A stretch of 64,000 bases of DNA from CALEMW01 sp035447065 (lineage in GTDB: Bacteria > Krumholzibacteriota > Krumholzibacteriia > LZORAL124-64-63): assembly GCA_035447065.1 (NCBI GenBank), contig DAOTGJ010000002.1, positions 62,001-126,000 of the forward strand. Reading direction: 5' to 3'. Position 1 is the first letter of the stretch; every line of letters begins with the position of its first letter. Positions 18,901 to 26,652 of this stretch are shown piece after piece. The notes beneath the pieces are model-generated. The model was not told the origin of the DNA, did no database searches, and worked only from the letters and a program-made list of their open reading frames with translations. The translations under genes were made by a program, and so were the position numbers.

Positions 18901-19088
18901 ACCGGCGCCGCCACCAGGGCCGACACCACGAAGGCCAGCGGCAGCTGCGCCGGGCTGGCCTGGGCCAGGAAGAGGGAGTCGCGGGCGGGCTTGAGGAAGT
19001 AGTAGGCCAGCAGGACCAGGGCCACGGCCAGCGTCATGGCGGCGGCGGGGCCGCGCTCGCCGGGGCGCACGTCCAGGGACGAGGTCAT
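15948..19088 (-). CDS. NTT-type nucleotide transporter fused to HEAT repeats and a cyclic-nucleotide-binding domain
   Basis: 1046 residues. Residues about 15-410 form a 12-helix membrane region with features of the ATP/ADP translocase (NTT/Npt) family: YYFLKPARDSLFL near the N-terminus, KRLFPLLGVGSILG, KLFIDLFVDRWFRG. Residues about 415-895 are a long series of HEAT-like helical repeats rich in Ala, Leu, Asp and Arg. Residues about 915-1040 are a CNMP-binding domain (VLYREGETADALYLVLDGRV, GEAFGTWALFDEEPRLA). NTT proteins move nucleotides across membranes; HEAT fusions are known in free-living bacteria, but the added CNMP domain suggests gating by a cyclic nucleotide. ATG overlaps the stop of the preceding kinase. 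Confidence 0.82.
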   Translation of the reverse strand: MTSSLDVRPGERGPAAAMTLAVALVLLAYYFLKPARDSLFLAQASPAQLPLAFVVSALVAAPVAGLHARLARRWPLPRVTVLTLALLAATLPPLRLLLETDLPGVPYLLYAWAGLVGALATSQLWLLAGSLFDASQAKRLFPLLGVGSILGAMAGGEATRWLIQGAGLEAADLLQAAAATLLLDALLVAAIGRRWSQAEPVSPRRRVTRDSGGARGWRTLFRSRLLTLIVGMLALEVMAASFVDYQFKVTAWERLSGPESLAAFLGRFYSVVSLISLVLQLGFAGRLVRWFGVGGLLGGLPAVLLCGAGAMLVSPGLAAAAFLRGGDLGLKHSLERTGREMLFVPVPPELRKRSKLFIDLFVDRWFRGLAGLLLLGLTAGLGVPVRWLSLVVLALAAAWLLLVARSRAAYADAFRDALARREIDPAAVTRQIDDPQARRSLLDALAHGGERAVLYALRLAPALKDADAAGAVRPLLDRPQPGVRAAAYTALAELGDAGMTERARTALAERDPDVRRAACRYLTTVLPTSERRELFRALLRDAPLQARGEAALWIARRGEGADLDLLEEGTLDALAAAPDPGARRAAAVVLGRRADEGGSVLARLLDDPAPEVAGAALEALARRDPDQAPAAVLAALEDRRLRASARRALERRGAPAVAPLQAFASGIGGGVLARLQTVRALAAMPQREALEALAALLEAPSPAVRDAALAALVRARLDGRAVRLPPDRLDDLHKRCLAQYYGLFQARHRLGRRAWRGRGGALLLRTLDEQTARVRANAFRLLALRFAPRGVLDAWAALDGTQRHLRAGAAEYLDATLTEPCRSRQRPLYQDLPDVEVWEEARRCCGVALRNDADALTHLLRLDDAWVRACAAFAARGEPELAALARQVADDLAPLVREAAAERNDDVLTVVEKVILLQDVDVFAEVPGEQLAVLASIAEEERHLAGDVLYREGETADALYLVLDGRVTMTQNGRAITEAGPGEAFGTWALFDEEPRLATAAAAADVTVLRVDRDDFTDILADHVEVAQGVLRTVARRLRGLAARAS

Positions 19089-19984
19089 GCGTCGTCGTTC
19101 CAGGGCTGCGGCTCCAGGCAGCACACGGGCGGCGGCGTGAGGGGCAGGGTCACCACGAACTCCGAGCCCCGGCCGGGCTCGCTGCGCACCGCGATGGCGC
19201 CGCCGTGGCCCTCCACCAGATCGCGGGTGATGGGCAGCCCCAGACCGGTGCCGCCGGACTCGCCGTGGGTGGTGAAGCCGAACTGGAAGATGCGGTCCAG
19301 GTTCTCCGGCGGGATGCCCACCCCCGTGTCGGCCACGCTTACGGTCACGTGGTCGCCCTCGCGGGTGGTGCGCACGGTGATCACGCCGCCGTCGGGCATG
19401 GCCCGCGCCGCGTTGACCAGCAGGTTCAGCAGGATCTGGGTGAAGCGGGCCGGATGCACCGGCACCGGCGGCAGGTCGCCGTACTCGCGGCGCACCTCCA
19501 CGGATCGCTTGAGGAGGTTGTGCACCAGGACCAGGGCCCCGTCGATGCGTTCATGGAGATCCACCGGCTCCGGCGCCGCGGCTTCCTGGGTGGCGTAGGC
19601 CCGCATCTCCTGCAGCAGGGCCGCCACCTGCTCCATGCCCGTGTCCAGCACGCGGTCGCCCTCGGCCAGCATGGTCAGGCAGCGGGTCACGGTGGGGTCC
19701 TGTTCCAGGCCGGGATGGGTCTCGCGCAGATGGGCCAGGAGCTTCTCACGGGTGAGCCGCTGGTTGCCCACCGTGCAGCGCACCGCGCCCAGGGGCGTGC
19801 TCAGCTCATGGGCGATGCCCGCGCTCACCGCCCCCAGCGACGCCAGCTTCTCCGCCTTGGCCAGCCGCGTGCGGCTGCGTGTGAGCTGGTGCACCACGCG
19901 CGAGCGGCTGCGGTGCAGGCCCAGATAGTGCCGCAGGATGACCACGAGCACGACCACGGAACTGAGGATGACGAGCCAGCGCAA
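19085..19984 (-). CDS. Membrane-anchored sensor histidine kinase
   Basis: 299 residues from a TTG start preceded by GGAGG at a six-base spacing. One N-terminal transmembrane helix (about 2-20) anchors a short linker and the kinase core: HisKA box with His in VSAGIAHELSTPLGAV, N box ILLNLLVNAARAMPDGG, G1 VADTGVGIP, and G2 GGTGLGLPI. No extracellular sensor domain is present, so the input is probably the membrane or a partner protein. It is the first gene of the seven-gene operon and overlaps the transporter fusion by four bases, suggesting direct functional pairing. Confidence 0.87.
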   Translation of the reverse strand: MRWLVILSSVVVLVVILRHYLGLHRSRSRVVHQLTRSRTRLAKAEKLASLGAVSAGIAHELSTPLGAVRCTVGNQRLTREKLLAHLRETHPGLEQDPTVTRCLTMLAEGDRVLDTGMEQVAALLQEMRAYATQEAAAPEPVDLHERIDGALVLVHNLLKRSVEVRREYGDLPPVPVHPARFTQILLNLLVNAARAMPDGGVITVRTTREGDHVTVSVADTGVGIPPENLDRIFQFGFTTHGESGGTGLGLPITRDLVEGHGGAIAVRSEPGRGSEFVVTLPLTPPPVCCLEPQPWNDDA

Positions 19985-20019
19985 CGGACACCTCCGGTCG
20001 GGACGGATGCGATGGGGTC

Positions 20020-20047
20020 AGCGTACCACGGTTCCCGTCGGAGGCAA
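20020..20047 (-). promoter_or_regulatory. Promoter of the seven-gene nucleotide/phosphate operon
   Basis: On the minus strand TTGCCT (20047-20042) and TACGCT (20025-20020) are 16 bases apart. A start near 20013 gives a leader of about 29 bases to the TTG start at 19984. Confidence 0.5.
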
Positions 20048-20084
20048 CATCGCGTGCGACCGGGGTCCGGCGCAACTCCCGGAC

Positions 20085-20113
20085 TTGAGCCGGGTCCCGC
20101 GATCCCTTACCGT
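20085..20113 (+). promoter_or_regulatory. Promoter for the DUF819 permease
   Basis: TTGAGC (20085-20090), a 17-base spacer and TACCGT (20108-20113) precede the ATG at 20146; CAGGAGA gives the ribosome site. Confidence 0.45.
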
Positions 20114-20145
20114 CCGGCGGACGCACCCCATTCCAGGAGACGCCC

Positions 20146-21291
20146 ATGTCCACGCCCCTGATCCCCGCCGACGCCCACTGGTTCCTCTGGGCCGTGCTCC
20201 TGGGCGCCGCCGCCTTCGGGTACGCCGCCGAGCGCACGTCCTGGGGCCGCCGGGTCTCCGGCGTGGTGCTCACCATGGGCGCCACGTTCCTGCTCTCCAA
20301 CCTGGGCGTGATCCCCAGCGAGGGGGCCGCCGCCTACGACCTCACCTGGAGCTACCTGGTGCCCCTGGCCATCCCCCTGCTCCTGCTGCGGGCGGACCTG
20401 CGCCGCATCGTGCGCGAGGCGGGCCCCACCCTGGCGGCCTTCGCCGCCGGCGCCGTGGGCACGGTGCTGGGCACGATCGTGGCCTTCCGCGTGGTGCCCC
20501 TGGGACCCGAGGGCTGGAAGCTGGCGGGCATCTTCTCCGCCACGTACATCGGCGGCTCCATGAACTACGCGGGCGCCGCGGAGGCCCTGGGCCTGCGCGA
20601 CGGCGACCTGCTCAGCGCCGGCGTGGCCGCCGACAACCTGGTCATGGCCCTCTACTTCCTGGTGCTCTTCGCCCTGCCGGGCCTGGCCTGGCTGCGGTCG
20701 CGCTATCCGGACCGCGGCCACGACGCCGCAGCGGCGACCGCGGACCCGGCGGCCCCCGCCCACGCCGACCGCTTCCCCGCCCCGCCCCAGGCCGCCGCGG
20801 CCCTGGCCCTGGCCTTCGGCCTGGGCGCAGCCGGGTTCGCCCTGGCGGACCTGGCCGGCTGGCGCGGCGGCGGCATCCTGGCGCTCACGGCTCTGACGGT
20901 GATCCTGGCCACGGCGGCGCCGCGCGCGCTGGCGCGCCTGGACGGCGCCGAGACCATCGGCGCTTTCCTCATGCAGATCTTCTTCGCGGTGATCGGGGCC
21001 AGCGCCAACGTGGGCGTGGTGCTGCGGGTGGGGCCGGTGCTCTTCGTCTTCGCGGCGCTGATCCTGACGGTGCACCTGGTCTTCCTGCTGGCGGCCGGCC
21101 GCCTGCTGCGGCTGGACCTGGCGGAGCTGGTCATCGCCAGCAACGCCAACATGGGCGGGCCCACCACCGCGGCCGCCATGGCCGCCGCCCGCGGCTGGCG
21201 CCCGCTGGTGCTGCCGGCGGTGCTCTGCGGCACCCTGGGCTACGCGGTGGCCACCTTCCTGGGCGTGGCCCTGGCCAACGCTCTCAAGTGA
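20146..21291 (+). CDS. DUF819-family membrane protein
   Basis: 381 residues with about ten to eleven hydrophobic segments. The motifs TYIGGSMNYAGAAEALGL and ASNANMGGPTTAAAMAAARGW match the DUF819 (YjcL-like) family, whose inverted-repeat topology resembles carboxylate/sodium symporters. Function in this family is not established; transport of an organic anion is a guess. A cytoplasmic loop of about 30 residues rich in Ala, Asp and Pro splits the two halves (about 190-215). The gene is transcribed alone, divergent from the sensor kinase operon and convergent with the DUF4230 gene one base away. Confidence 0.82.
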   Translation: MSTPLIPADAHWFLWAVLLGAAAFGYAAERTSWGRRVSGVVLTMGATFLLSNLGVIPSEGAAAYDLTWSYLVPLAIPLLLLRADLRRIVREAGPTLAAFAAGAVGTVLGTIVAFRVVPLGPEGWKLAGIFSATYIGGSMNYAGAAEALGLRDGDLLSAGVAADNLVMALYFLVLFALPGLAWLRSRYPDRGHDAAAATADPAAPAHADRFPAPPQAAAALALAFGLGAAGFALADLAGWRGGGILALTALTVILATAAPRALARLDGAETIGAFLMQIFFAVIGASANVGVVLRVGPVLFVFAALILTVHLVFLLAAGRLLRLDLAELVIASNANMGGPTTAAAMAAARGWRPLVLPAVLCGTLGYAVATFLGVALANALK

Positions 21292-21292
21292 G

Positions 21293-22042
21293 CTAGTCCC
21301 AGCGCCCCTGCTGGGGATCGGTCCCCGCGGCCGCCAGGCGCATGCTCTCCTCCAGCCGCGTGCTGTCCACCGTGGGCTGGAAGCCGTCGGCGGGCAGGAA
21401 CTCGTAGCGCACGTCCGGGAAGCCCAGCCCGCCGGTCAGCGGCGCCAGGGCGCGCATGGCCGACGCCTGCGCCTCCGCGTTCACCTTGCGCACCAGCTCC
21501 GCGGCGAAGCGCTTGGACTCCTGCCGGGTCTCGGCGATGAGCTGGTTCTTGGCGTCCACGCTGAACCCCCCGGTGAAGAAGCGCCCCACCAGATCCGGCA
21601 TGAGCCAGGGCAGCAGCTCCGGCTTGTCCTCGCTGTGGATGCGCATGTCGCGCAGCAGCACCTCGTGGCGGCAGGGCGGCATCACCACGCGGCAGCTCCC
21701 CATGCCCTCGGGCCGCACCTGGAAGCGCGGGTCCGTCAGGTCGTAGCGGAAGTCCACGTCGAACTCCATGATCAGCGTGATCCTCTGGCTGGACAGCAGC
21801 CAGTTCAGGTACTTCTTGCCGAACTGTCCGAACCAGTGGTCGCTGGCGGTGATGACCTCCTTGGTCATCACGCGGTACACGCTGAGCTCCCCCACCGCGC
21901 GCATGCTGGTGATGAAGCTCTCCACGTTCACGTCGGGGGCCGACGGCGCCTTGCGGCGCCCGCGCCGGGCCACGCGCCAGGCCACGGCGGCCGCCAGGGC
22001 CATCCCCAGCCCCACCAGGATGCCGGTCATCAGGTTCTGCAC
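21293..22042 (-). CDS. DUF4230-domain membrane-anchored protein
   Basis: 249 residues from GTG 22042, chosen because AAGGAGAGCGCA precedes it. A single N-terminal transmembrane segment (MTGILVGLGMALAAAVAWRV) is followed by the DUF4230 domain: ITSMRAVGELSVYRVMTKEVITASD, then IMEFDVDFRYDL. The family is of unknown function and its members are anchored in the membrane with the domain outside. It stands alone between a convergent permease and a divergent oxidoreductase gene. Confidence 0.75.
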   Translation of the reverse strand: MQNLMTGILVGLGMALAAAVAWRVARRGRRKAPSAPDVNVESFITSMRAVGELSVYRVMTKEVITASDHWFGQFGKKYLNWLLSSQRITLIMEFDVDFRYDLTDPRFQVRPEGMGSCRVVMPPCRHEVLLRDMRIHSEDKPELLPWLMPDLVGRFFTGGFSVDAKNQLIAETRQESKRFAAELVRKVNAEAQASAMRALAPLTGGLGFPDVRYEFLPADGFQPTVDSTRLEESMRLAAAGTDPQQGRWD

Positions 22043-22110
22043 TGCGCTCTCCTTCGGTTGCTGCGCACGATAGCAGCCGCGCCGCCTCCGCGCCACGGCC
22101 GCATCCCGGG

Positions 22111-22140
22111 CTGGCCCCGCGGGCCGCCATCCCCTAGACT
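22111..22140 (+). promoter_or_regulatory. Promoter for the nitronate monooxygenase-like gene, probably leaderless
   Basis: CTGGCC (22111-22116), an 18-base spacer and TAGACT (22135-22140). The -10 ends 6 bases before the ATG at 22147 and no ribosome site is present, so the message should begin at the start codon. Confidence 0.5.
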
Positions 22141-22146
22141 CCCGGC

Positions 22147-23133
22147 ATGGACGCTCCGGTCACATCCTTTCTCGCCCACGCCGGCGTGGACGTGCCGCTG
22201 ATCTGCGGCCCCATGTTCCCGTGCAGCAACCCCGAGCTCATCGCCGCGGTGAGCGCGGCCGGCGGCCTTGGCATGGTCCAGCCCATGACCCTGACCAGCG
22301 TGCACGGGCTGGAGTTCCGGGCAGGGCTGCACCGCATCCGCTCCCTGACGGACCGGCCCATCGGCATGAACGTGCTGCTGGAGCACGCCTTCCGCCGCTA
22401 CCAGAAGCGCATGGACGAGTGGATCGACATCGCCCTGGAGGAGGGCGTGCGCTTCTTCCTCACCGCCCTGGGCCACCCGCGGCTGGTGGCGGCCCGCATC
22501 CACGCCGCCGGCGGCGTGCTCTACCACGACGTGACCGGCCTGGGCTTCGCCCGCAAGGCCGCCGACGCCGGCGTGGACGGCCTGATCTGCGTGAACGACC
22601 GCGCCGGCGGGCACGCCGGCCGCCGCAGCCGCGAGCGCCTTCTCGAGGAGCTGGCGCCCCTGGGCCTGCCCCTGATCTGCGCCGGCGGCGTGGGCGACGC
22701 CGACGGCTTCCGCGCCGCTCTGGATCTGGGCTACGCCGGCGTGCAGATGGGCACGCGGTTCATCGCCACCACGGAGTGCGACGCCCATCCCGACTACAAG
22801 GCCGCCCTGGCCGCCGCCACCTCGGACCAGGTGGTGCTGACGGAGAAGCTCACGGGCGTGCCCGTGTCCGTGCTGCGCACCCCGGTCATCGACAAGCTGG
22901 GGCTGCACGCCTCCGGCCTGGAGAAGCGGCTCCTGCGCCATCCCCGCACCAAGAACTGGATGCGCGGCTGGTACCTGGGCCGCTCCATGAAGCGCCTGCC
23001 CCAGGGCGCGCGCGGGGGCTCGCCCTACAAGCACGTGTGGCAGGCGGGCAAGAGCGTGGACGGCATCCACGGCGTGGTGCCGGCGGGCGAGGTGGTGCGC
23101 GCCTGCGCCGCCGTCCTGGAGGCGCGGACTTGA
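22147..23133 (+). CDS. Nitronate monooxygenase / FabK-like FMN oxidoreductase
   Basis: 328 residues, TIM-barrel flavoprotein of the 2-nitropropane dioxygenase family. Seen: LICGPMFPCSNPELIAAVS and GGLGMVQPMTLTS at the front, LTALGHPRLV, ICVNDRAGGHAGR and the phosphate-binding ICAGGVGDADGFRAALDLG, then VQMGTRFIATTEC. Members oxidise nitronates or act as enoyl-ACP reductases (FabK); the sequence alone does not decide. The stop overlaps the TTG start of the next gene. The message is probably leaderless. Confidence 0.82.
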   Translation: MDAPVTSFLAHAGVDVPLICGPMFPCSNPELIAAVSAAGGLGMVQPMTLTSVHGLEFRAGLHRIRSLTDRPIGMNVLLEHAFRRYQKRMDEWIDIALEEGVRFFLTALGHPRLVAARIHAAGGVLYHDVTGLGFARKAADAGVDGLICVNDRAGGHAGRRSRERLLEELAPLGLPLICAGGVGDADGFRAALDLGYAGVQMGTRFIATTECDAHPDYKAALAAATSDQVVLTEKLTGVPVSVLRTPVIDKLGLHASGLEKRLLRHPRTKNWMRGWYLGRSMKRLPQGARGGSPYKHVWQAGKSVDGIHGVVPAGEVVRACAAVLEART

Positions 23134-23540
23134 GCGGCCCGGCCCACGGCGTGGCCACCTACTGCGCGGGGCCCAAGCGCGAGGACCACGGCCTGCTGCC
23201 CGCGGTGGAGCGCTACCGCAGCCGCCGCATCCGCATGCTCGCCATGCAGGCGGCCTGGGACCGCCGCCCCTTCCTGATCCTGTCCGGGGAGTACGGCCTG
23301 CTCGGCCCCGACGAACCCATCCCCTGGTACGACCACCTGCTGCTGGCGGTGGAGGTGGAGGCCATGGTGCCGCGGGTGGTGCGCCAGCTCCAGGGCCTGC
23401 GCCTGGAGGCCCTGGACTACCACACGGCGCCGCTCATGTCGGACCAGCGGGTGAAGCCGTACTTCGACCTGATCAGCTCCGCCTGCGCCCGCGCCGAGGT
23501 GACGCTGCACATCCATCTGCTCCCGTCCGCCCTGGACTAG
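23130..23540 (+). CDS. DUF6884-like protein
   Basis: 136 residues from TTG 23130, which overlaps the previous stop codon (TTGA) and follows GGAGG by seven bases. The pattern CAGPKREDHGLLPAVERYRS, then RPFLILSGEYGLLGPDEPIPWYD resembles the DUF6884 family, whose members carry a C-S-x-x-K start and an ILSAKYGLL strand and are often found near DNA-modification or 7-deazaguanine genes. No such genes are nearby here. Function unknown. Stop TAG at 23538-23540 overlaps the stop of convergent sppA. Confidence 0.6.
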   Translation: MSGPAHGVATYCAGPKREDHGLLPAVERYRSRRIRMLAMQAAWDRRPFLILSGEYGLLGPDEPIPWYDHLLLAVEVEAMVPRVVRQLQGLRLEALDYHTAPLMSDQRVKPYFDLISSACARAEVTLHIHLLPSALD

Positions 23541-25276
23541 TCCGTCATCACGCTCCAGCGGTGGGTCCGGTCGCCGGCGTCCAGCAGGTTCAGGGCGTCG
23601 GCGCGCAGCGAGCGCACCAACGAGGCGCGCACGGCAGCGGCCACGTCGCCGCCGGAGGCGCCGTCGGACAGCAGGCTGGCCAGCAGGCCCTTGTGCTCGG
23701 GCAGGTGGATCACGCGCGGGTCCTCGTCGGCCTTCAGCTCCGCCAGCTCCGCGGCCCGGGCCACGGCGTCGCGCAGGCCGCCGGTGCGGTCGATGAGACC
23801 GTTGGCCGCGGCCTGCCGCCCCGTCCACACGCGGCCGAAGGCCAGGCCCTCCATCTGCGCGCGGGTGAGTCCGCGGCGGTCGGCCACGTCGTCGAACCAG
23901 GTCATGTAGCCCTTCCAGTGGGCGTCCTCGTGGCGCGCCCACTCCTGCTCGGTGGGCGGGCGGTCGTCGGTGCCCAGCAGGGCCATGGGGCCGCGGGTCA
24001 CGTGGTCCACGTTCAGGCCCACCTTCTCGCGCAGCCCGCTCACGTCGAAGAAGGCGTTGATGGAGCCGATGGAGCCGGTGACGGTCAGGGGCAGGGCCAT
24101 GAGCTCGGTGGCGCGGTAGCTGATCATGTAGCCGCCCGACGCCGCCACGTCCACCATGCTCACCACCACGGGCTTCTCCCGCGCCAGCAGGTCCACCTCG
24201 TGGGCGATGAGGTCGCTGGCCAGGCTCTCGCCGCCGGAGGAGTCCACGCGGAAGACCACGGCCTTCACGTCGTCGTCCAGGCGGCAGCGCCGCAGCTCGG
24301 CGATCACGGACTCGTGGCCCATCATCACGCCCAGCAGGGGATCGATGCGGCTCTCGCGCCCGCCGATCATGCCCTGGGCGTGGACCACCGCCACCGCGTC
24401 GCCGCCCTGGCGGCCCAGATGCCCCCAGCTCACGCCGGCGTAGTCGTCCGACGTGACGGTGGGCAGCTCGTCCTCGTCGCCGCGCAGGCGGGCCTCCAGC
24501 TCCTGGCGGTAGAGCACGGCGTCGATGAGGCCCACGGCGGCGGCCTCGCTCGGCTCGAACTCGGCGTAGCGCAGGTGGGCCAGCATGTCCTCCTCGGACA
24601 TGCCGCGCGCCGCGGCGATCACGGGCACGGTCTGGTCCCAGACCTCGTCCAGCATCCAGCCGCGCATCTCGCGGGCCGGCGGCGTCATCTCCGTCTCCAT
24701 GACCATCTCCGCGGCGGCCTTGTAGTCCTTGATCTTGGACACGTGCGGCACCACGCCCAGCTTGTCCAGCAGGCCGCGGACGTGCAGCGCATCGGCGTGC
24801 AGGCCCTGGATCTGGAAGTAGCCGCCGCGTGGCATGTAGATGGAGTCGCAGGCCGACGCCAGGAACAGCGTGCCGTTGTCCATGGCGTCGCCCCAGGCGT
24901 ACACGGGCTTGCCGGCGGCGCGCACGCGGCCCACCGCCAGCCGCAGCTCCTGCAGCTTGGCCGCCCCGGCGGCGTTGCTGCTGGACATCTGGAAGATCAC
25001 GCCGGCGATGCGCTCGTCCACGGCCGCCTTGTCCAGGTTGTCCACCAGGCGCGTGAGGGTCTCGCCGCCGCCGCCCAGGGGGCCCAGCAGGCCGTCGGGG
25101 GTCTCGTACTCGGGCAGGTCGCCGTAGAGGTCCAGGACCAGCCAGGCGCCGTCGGGCACGTCGGGGCCGCCGCGCTGGAGCAGCCACACCACGCCGGCCA
25201 CCGCGGCCACGGCCAGGACCAGGCCCGTCACGGCGGACAGGGCGGACAGCAGGGACTTCTTCAGGAATTCGGACAT
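23537..25276 (-). CDS. sppA: Signal peptide peptidase SppA, long (67K) type
   Basis: 579 residues starting at MSEFLKKSLLSAL; one transmembrane helix (about 18-38) anchors two tandem ClpP/crotonase-like domains, as in E. coli SppA. The N-domain general-base lysine is in KIKDYKAAAEM. In the C-domain the nucleophile loop reads VDSSGGESLASDLI where family members normally have D-S-P-G-G-S; the usual Ser position holds Glu with Ser one residue later. VTGSIGSINAFFD is conserved. SppA degrades cleaved signal peptides in the membrane. Whether this copy is active with a shifted Ser cannot be told from sequence. Confidence 0.88.
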   Translation of the reverse strand: MSEFLKKSLLSALSAVTGLVLAVAAVAGVVWLLQRGGPDVPDGAWLVLDLYGDLPEYETPDGLLGPLGGGGETLTRLVDNLDKAAVDERIAGVIFQMSSSNAAGAAKLQELRLAVGRVRAAGKPVYAWGDAMDNGTLFLASACDSIYMPRGGYFQIQGLHADALHVRGLLDKLGVVPHVSKIKDYKAAAEMVMETEMTPPAREMRGWMLDEVWDQTVPVIAAARGMSEEDMLAHLRYAEFEPSEAAAVGLIDAVLYRQELEARLRGDEDELPTVTSDDYAGVSWGHLGRQGGDAVAVVHAQGMIGGRESRIDPLLGVMMGHESVIAELRRCRLDDDVKAVVFRVDSSGGESLASDLIAHEVDLLAREKPVVVSMVDVAASGGYMISYRATELMALPLTVTGSIGSINAFFDVSGLREKVGLNVDHVTRGPMALLGTDDRPPTEQEWARHEDAHWKGYMTWFDDVADRRGLTRAQMEGLAFGRVWTGRQAAANGLIDRTGGLRDAVARAAELAELKADEDPRVIHLPEHKGLLASLLSDGASGGDVAAAVRASLVRSLRADALNLLDAGDRTHRWSVMTD

Positions 25277-25365
25277 GGGAGGGCTCCTCGGCTGATGGCG
25301 CAGGGCACGGACCGCAACCCTACGCCGCAACGGGCGCGGGGTTGCCGTCCGATCCTACGCCGGAA

Positions 25366-26493
25366 TCAGCGGAGAAGCAGCAGGGGACGCGCGTCGGCGC
25401 CGGCGGCGCTCTGCAGGCGGCACACGAAGGCGCCGCTGCCCAGGGCGCGGCCCGCGTCGTCGCGGCCGTCCCAGGTCAGGGCGAAGGGGCCGGCGTCGCG
25501 CACGTCGTCGGCCAGCAGGCGCACCAGCGAGCCGTCCAGGCCGTAGATGGCCACGCGGGCGCGGCCGGCCCGGGGCAGCTCGAAGCTCAGGGTGGTGCTG
25601 GGGTTGAACGGGTTGGGATGGATGCCCGCGATGAGCGCCGGCGCGGGCGCGTCGCCCACGTCGCTGATGATGCCCTCGAAGACCCCCGCCACCCACTCGG
25701 GGTGGTCGATGAAGGGGTTGCGGTTGCCCTGGTACTGCTGGATCACGTCGTTGCGGGCGCGCTCGCGGTCGCTGACCGGATCGGCCGCGTGCCACTCCAG
25801 CAGGGTGGCCAGCAGGCCCATGTAGGCCACCGAGGCGTTGCTGCCGCCGGAGGTCTGGATCAGGCCGGCGTCGTCGGTGAGGATCAGGTCCGGCTCGCTG
25901 CCGGCGTCGCCCTCGTAGCGCACGTCCATGTAGAACATGGCGCGGGCCACCTCGCCCTTGCGGCCGGCCCAGGTCTCCCAGGAATCGCCGTCGCGCTTGT
26001 TCACGCCGCTCTCGCCGTCGTAGAGGTCGGCGACGTAGGCGGTGCAGGACACCGTGCAGTCGTCGAAGAACAGGTTGCCGCGGGCGCCGTTGTAGTCGAT
26101 GTCGCACAGGAAGAGGTGGTGGCAGTCCGTGTACGGCAGGTTGCTGGAGCCGTCGTCCGGGAACCCGTAGCTGTTGGGCCAGGTGTGCTCGCGGTTGTAG
26201 CTGGTGTTGCCGCCGCCCGCCTTGGTGAACGTCCGGTTCTGGTACAGGTCCAGGATGCGGGAGGAATTGAAGGGATCCTCGTCCGCGATCTCCAGCACGT
26301 CCCAGGTGTCCGTGGAGGACGCGGTGTAGGGGATCTTGGTGTGGCCGTCGATGATGTCGTGGATGGACTGGCGCAGGGCCGCGGGGCTGCTCAGGTCCAC
26401 GGAATCGTAGTAGCCGGCCGGCGGATCGGCCTGGACGACGGTGGCGGCGCAGAGCAGCAGGGCGACGGCGGCGACGGTACGGCGCAAGCTCAC
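25366..26493 (-). CDS. Secreted endonuclease I with FlgD-like C-terminal domain
   Basis: 375 residues from GTG 26493, which has GAGGGAGAT in front; an ATG at 26532 overlaps the predicted transcription start and is unlikely. Signal peptide to about residue 22. Residues about 25-280 are the His-Me finger endonuclease I domain: YYDSVDL, YNREHTWPNS (catalytic His), DCHHLFLCD, and N-x-x-RGNLFFDD. The enzyme family cuts DNA non-specifically outside the cell. The end (HPNPFNPSTTLSFELPRAG, then GAFVCRLQS) is the FlgD-like Ig domain. A Ser/Asp-rich linker joins the two. Likely role: degradation of extracellular DNA for phosphate or nucleosides. Confidence 0.86.
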   Translation of the reverse strand: MSLRRTVAAVALLLCAATVVQADPPAGYYDSVDLSSPAALRQSIHDIIDGHTKIPYTASSTDTWDVLEIADEDPFNSSRILDLYQNRTFTKAGGGNTSYNREHTWPNSYGFPDDGSSNLPYTDCHHLFLCDIDYNGARGNLFFDDCTVSCTAYVADLYDGESGVNKRDGDSWETWAGRKGEVARAMFYMDVRYEGDAGSEPDLILTDDAGLIQTSGGSNASVAYMGLLATLLEWHAADPVSDRERARNDVIQQYQGNRNPFIDHPEWVAGVFEGIISDVGDAPAPALIAGIHPNPFNPSTTLSFELPRAGRARVAIYGLDGSLVRLLADDVRDAGPFALTWDGRDDAGRALGSGAFVCRLQSAAGADARPLLLLR

Positions 26494-26538
26494 GGCGGAT
26501 CTCCCTCGAGGGTCGGGGCACGGTTCAGGCATCGTATG

Positions 26539-26547
26539 ATGATAACA
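26539..26547 (-). promoter_or_regulatory. Extended -10 promoter element for the endonuclease gene
   Basis: TGT TATCAT on the minus strand, embedded in TGTTATCATCATAC, a 14-base string that recurs exactly before the gene at 62426-63115. It places the start near 26532 and a 38-base leader before GTG 26493. Confidence 0.5.
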
Positions 26548-26623
26548 TCCGCGCGGCGACATCGCACGAAGAGATCGCAAAACACCCATGAATGCAAAAT
26601 TTGACGACGGGGGTGCGCAGGTC

Positions 26624-26652
26624 TTGCCACCGCCCGCCATCGCCCGTATGCT
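26624..26652 (+). promoter_or_regulatory. Promoter of the small RNA candidate
   Basis: TTGCCA (26624-26629), a 17-base spacer, TATGCT (26647-26652): one of the closest matches to a housekeeping promoter in the window. No long gene follows on this strand before the terminator at 26900. Confidence 0.6.

Noticed and set aside
15939..19598. A 1200-codon open frame on the plus strand opposite the transporter fusion
   Set aside because: Gln/Arg/Gly/His-rich antisense reading with no domain; the minus-strand frame has membrane helices, HEAT and CNMP motifs and overlaps its neighbours neatly.
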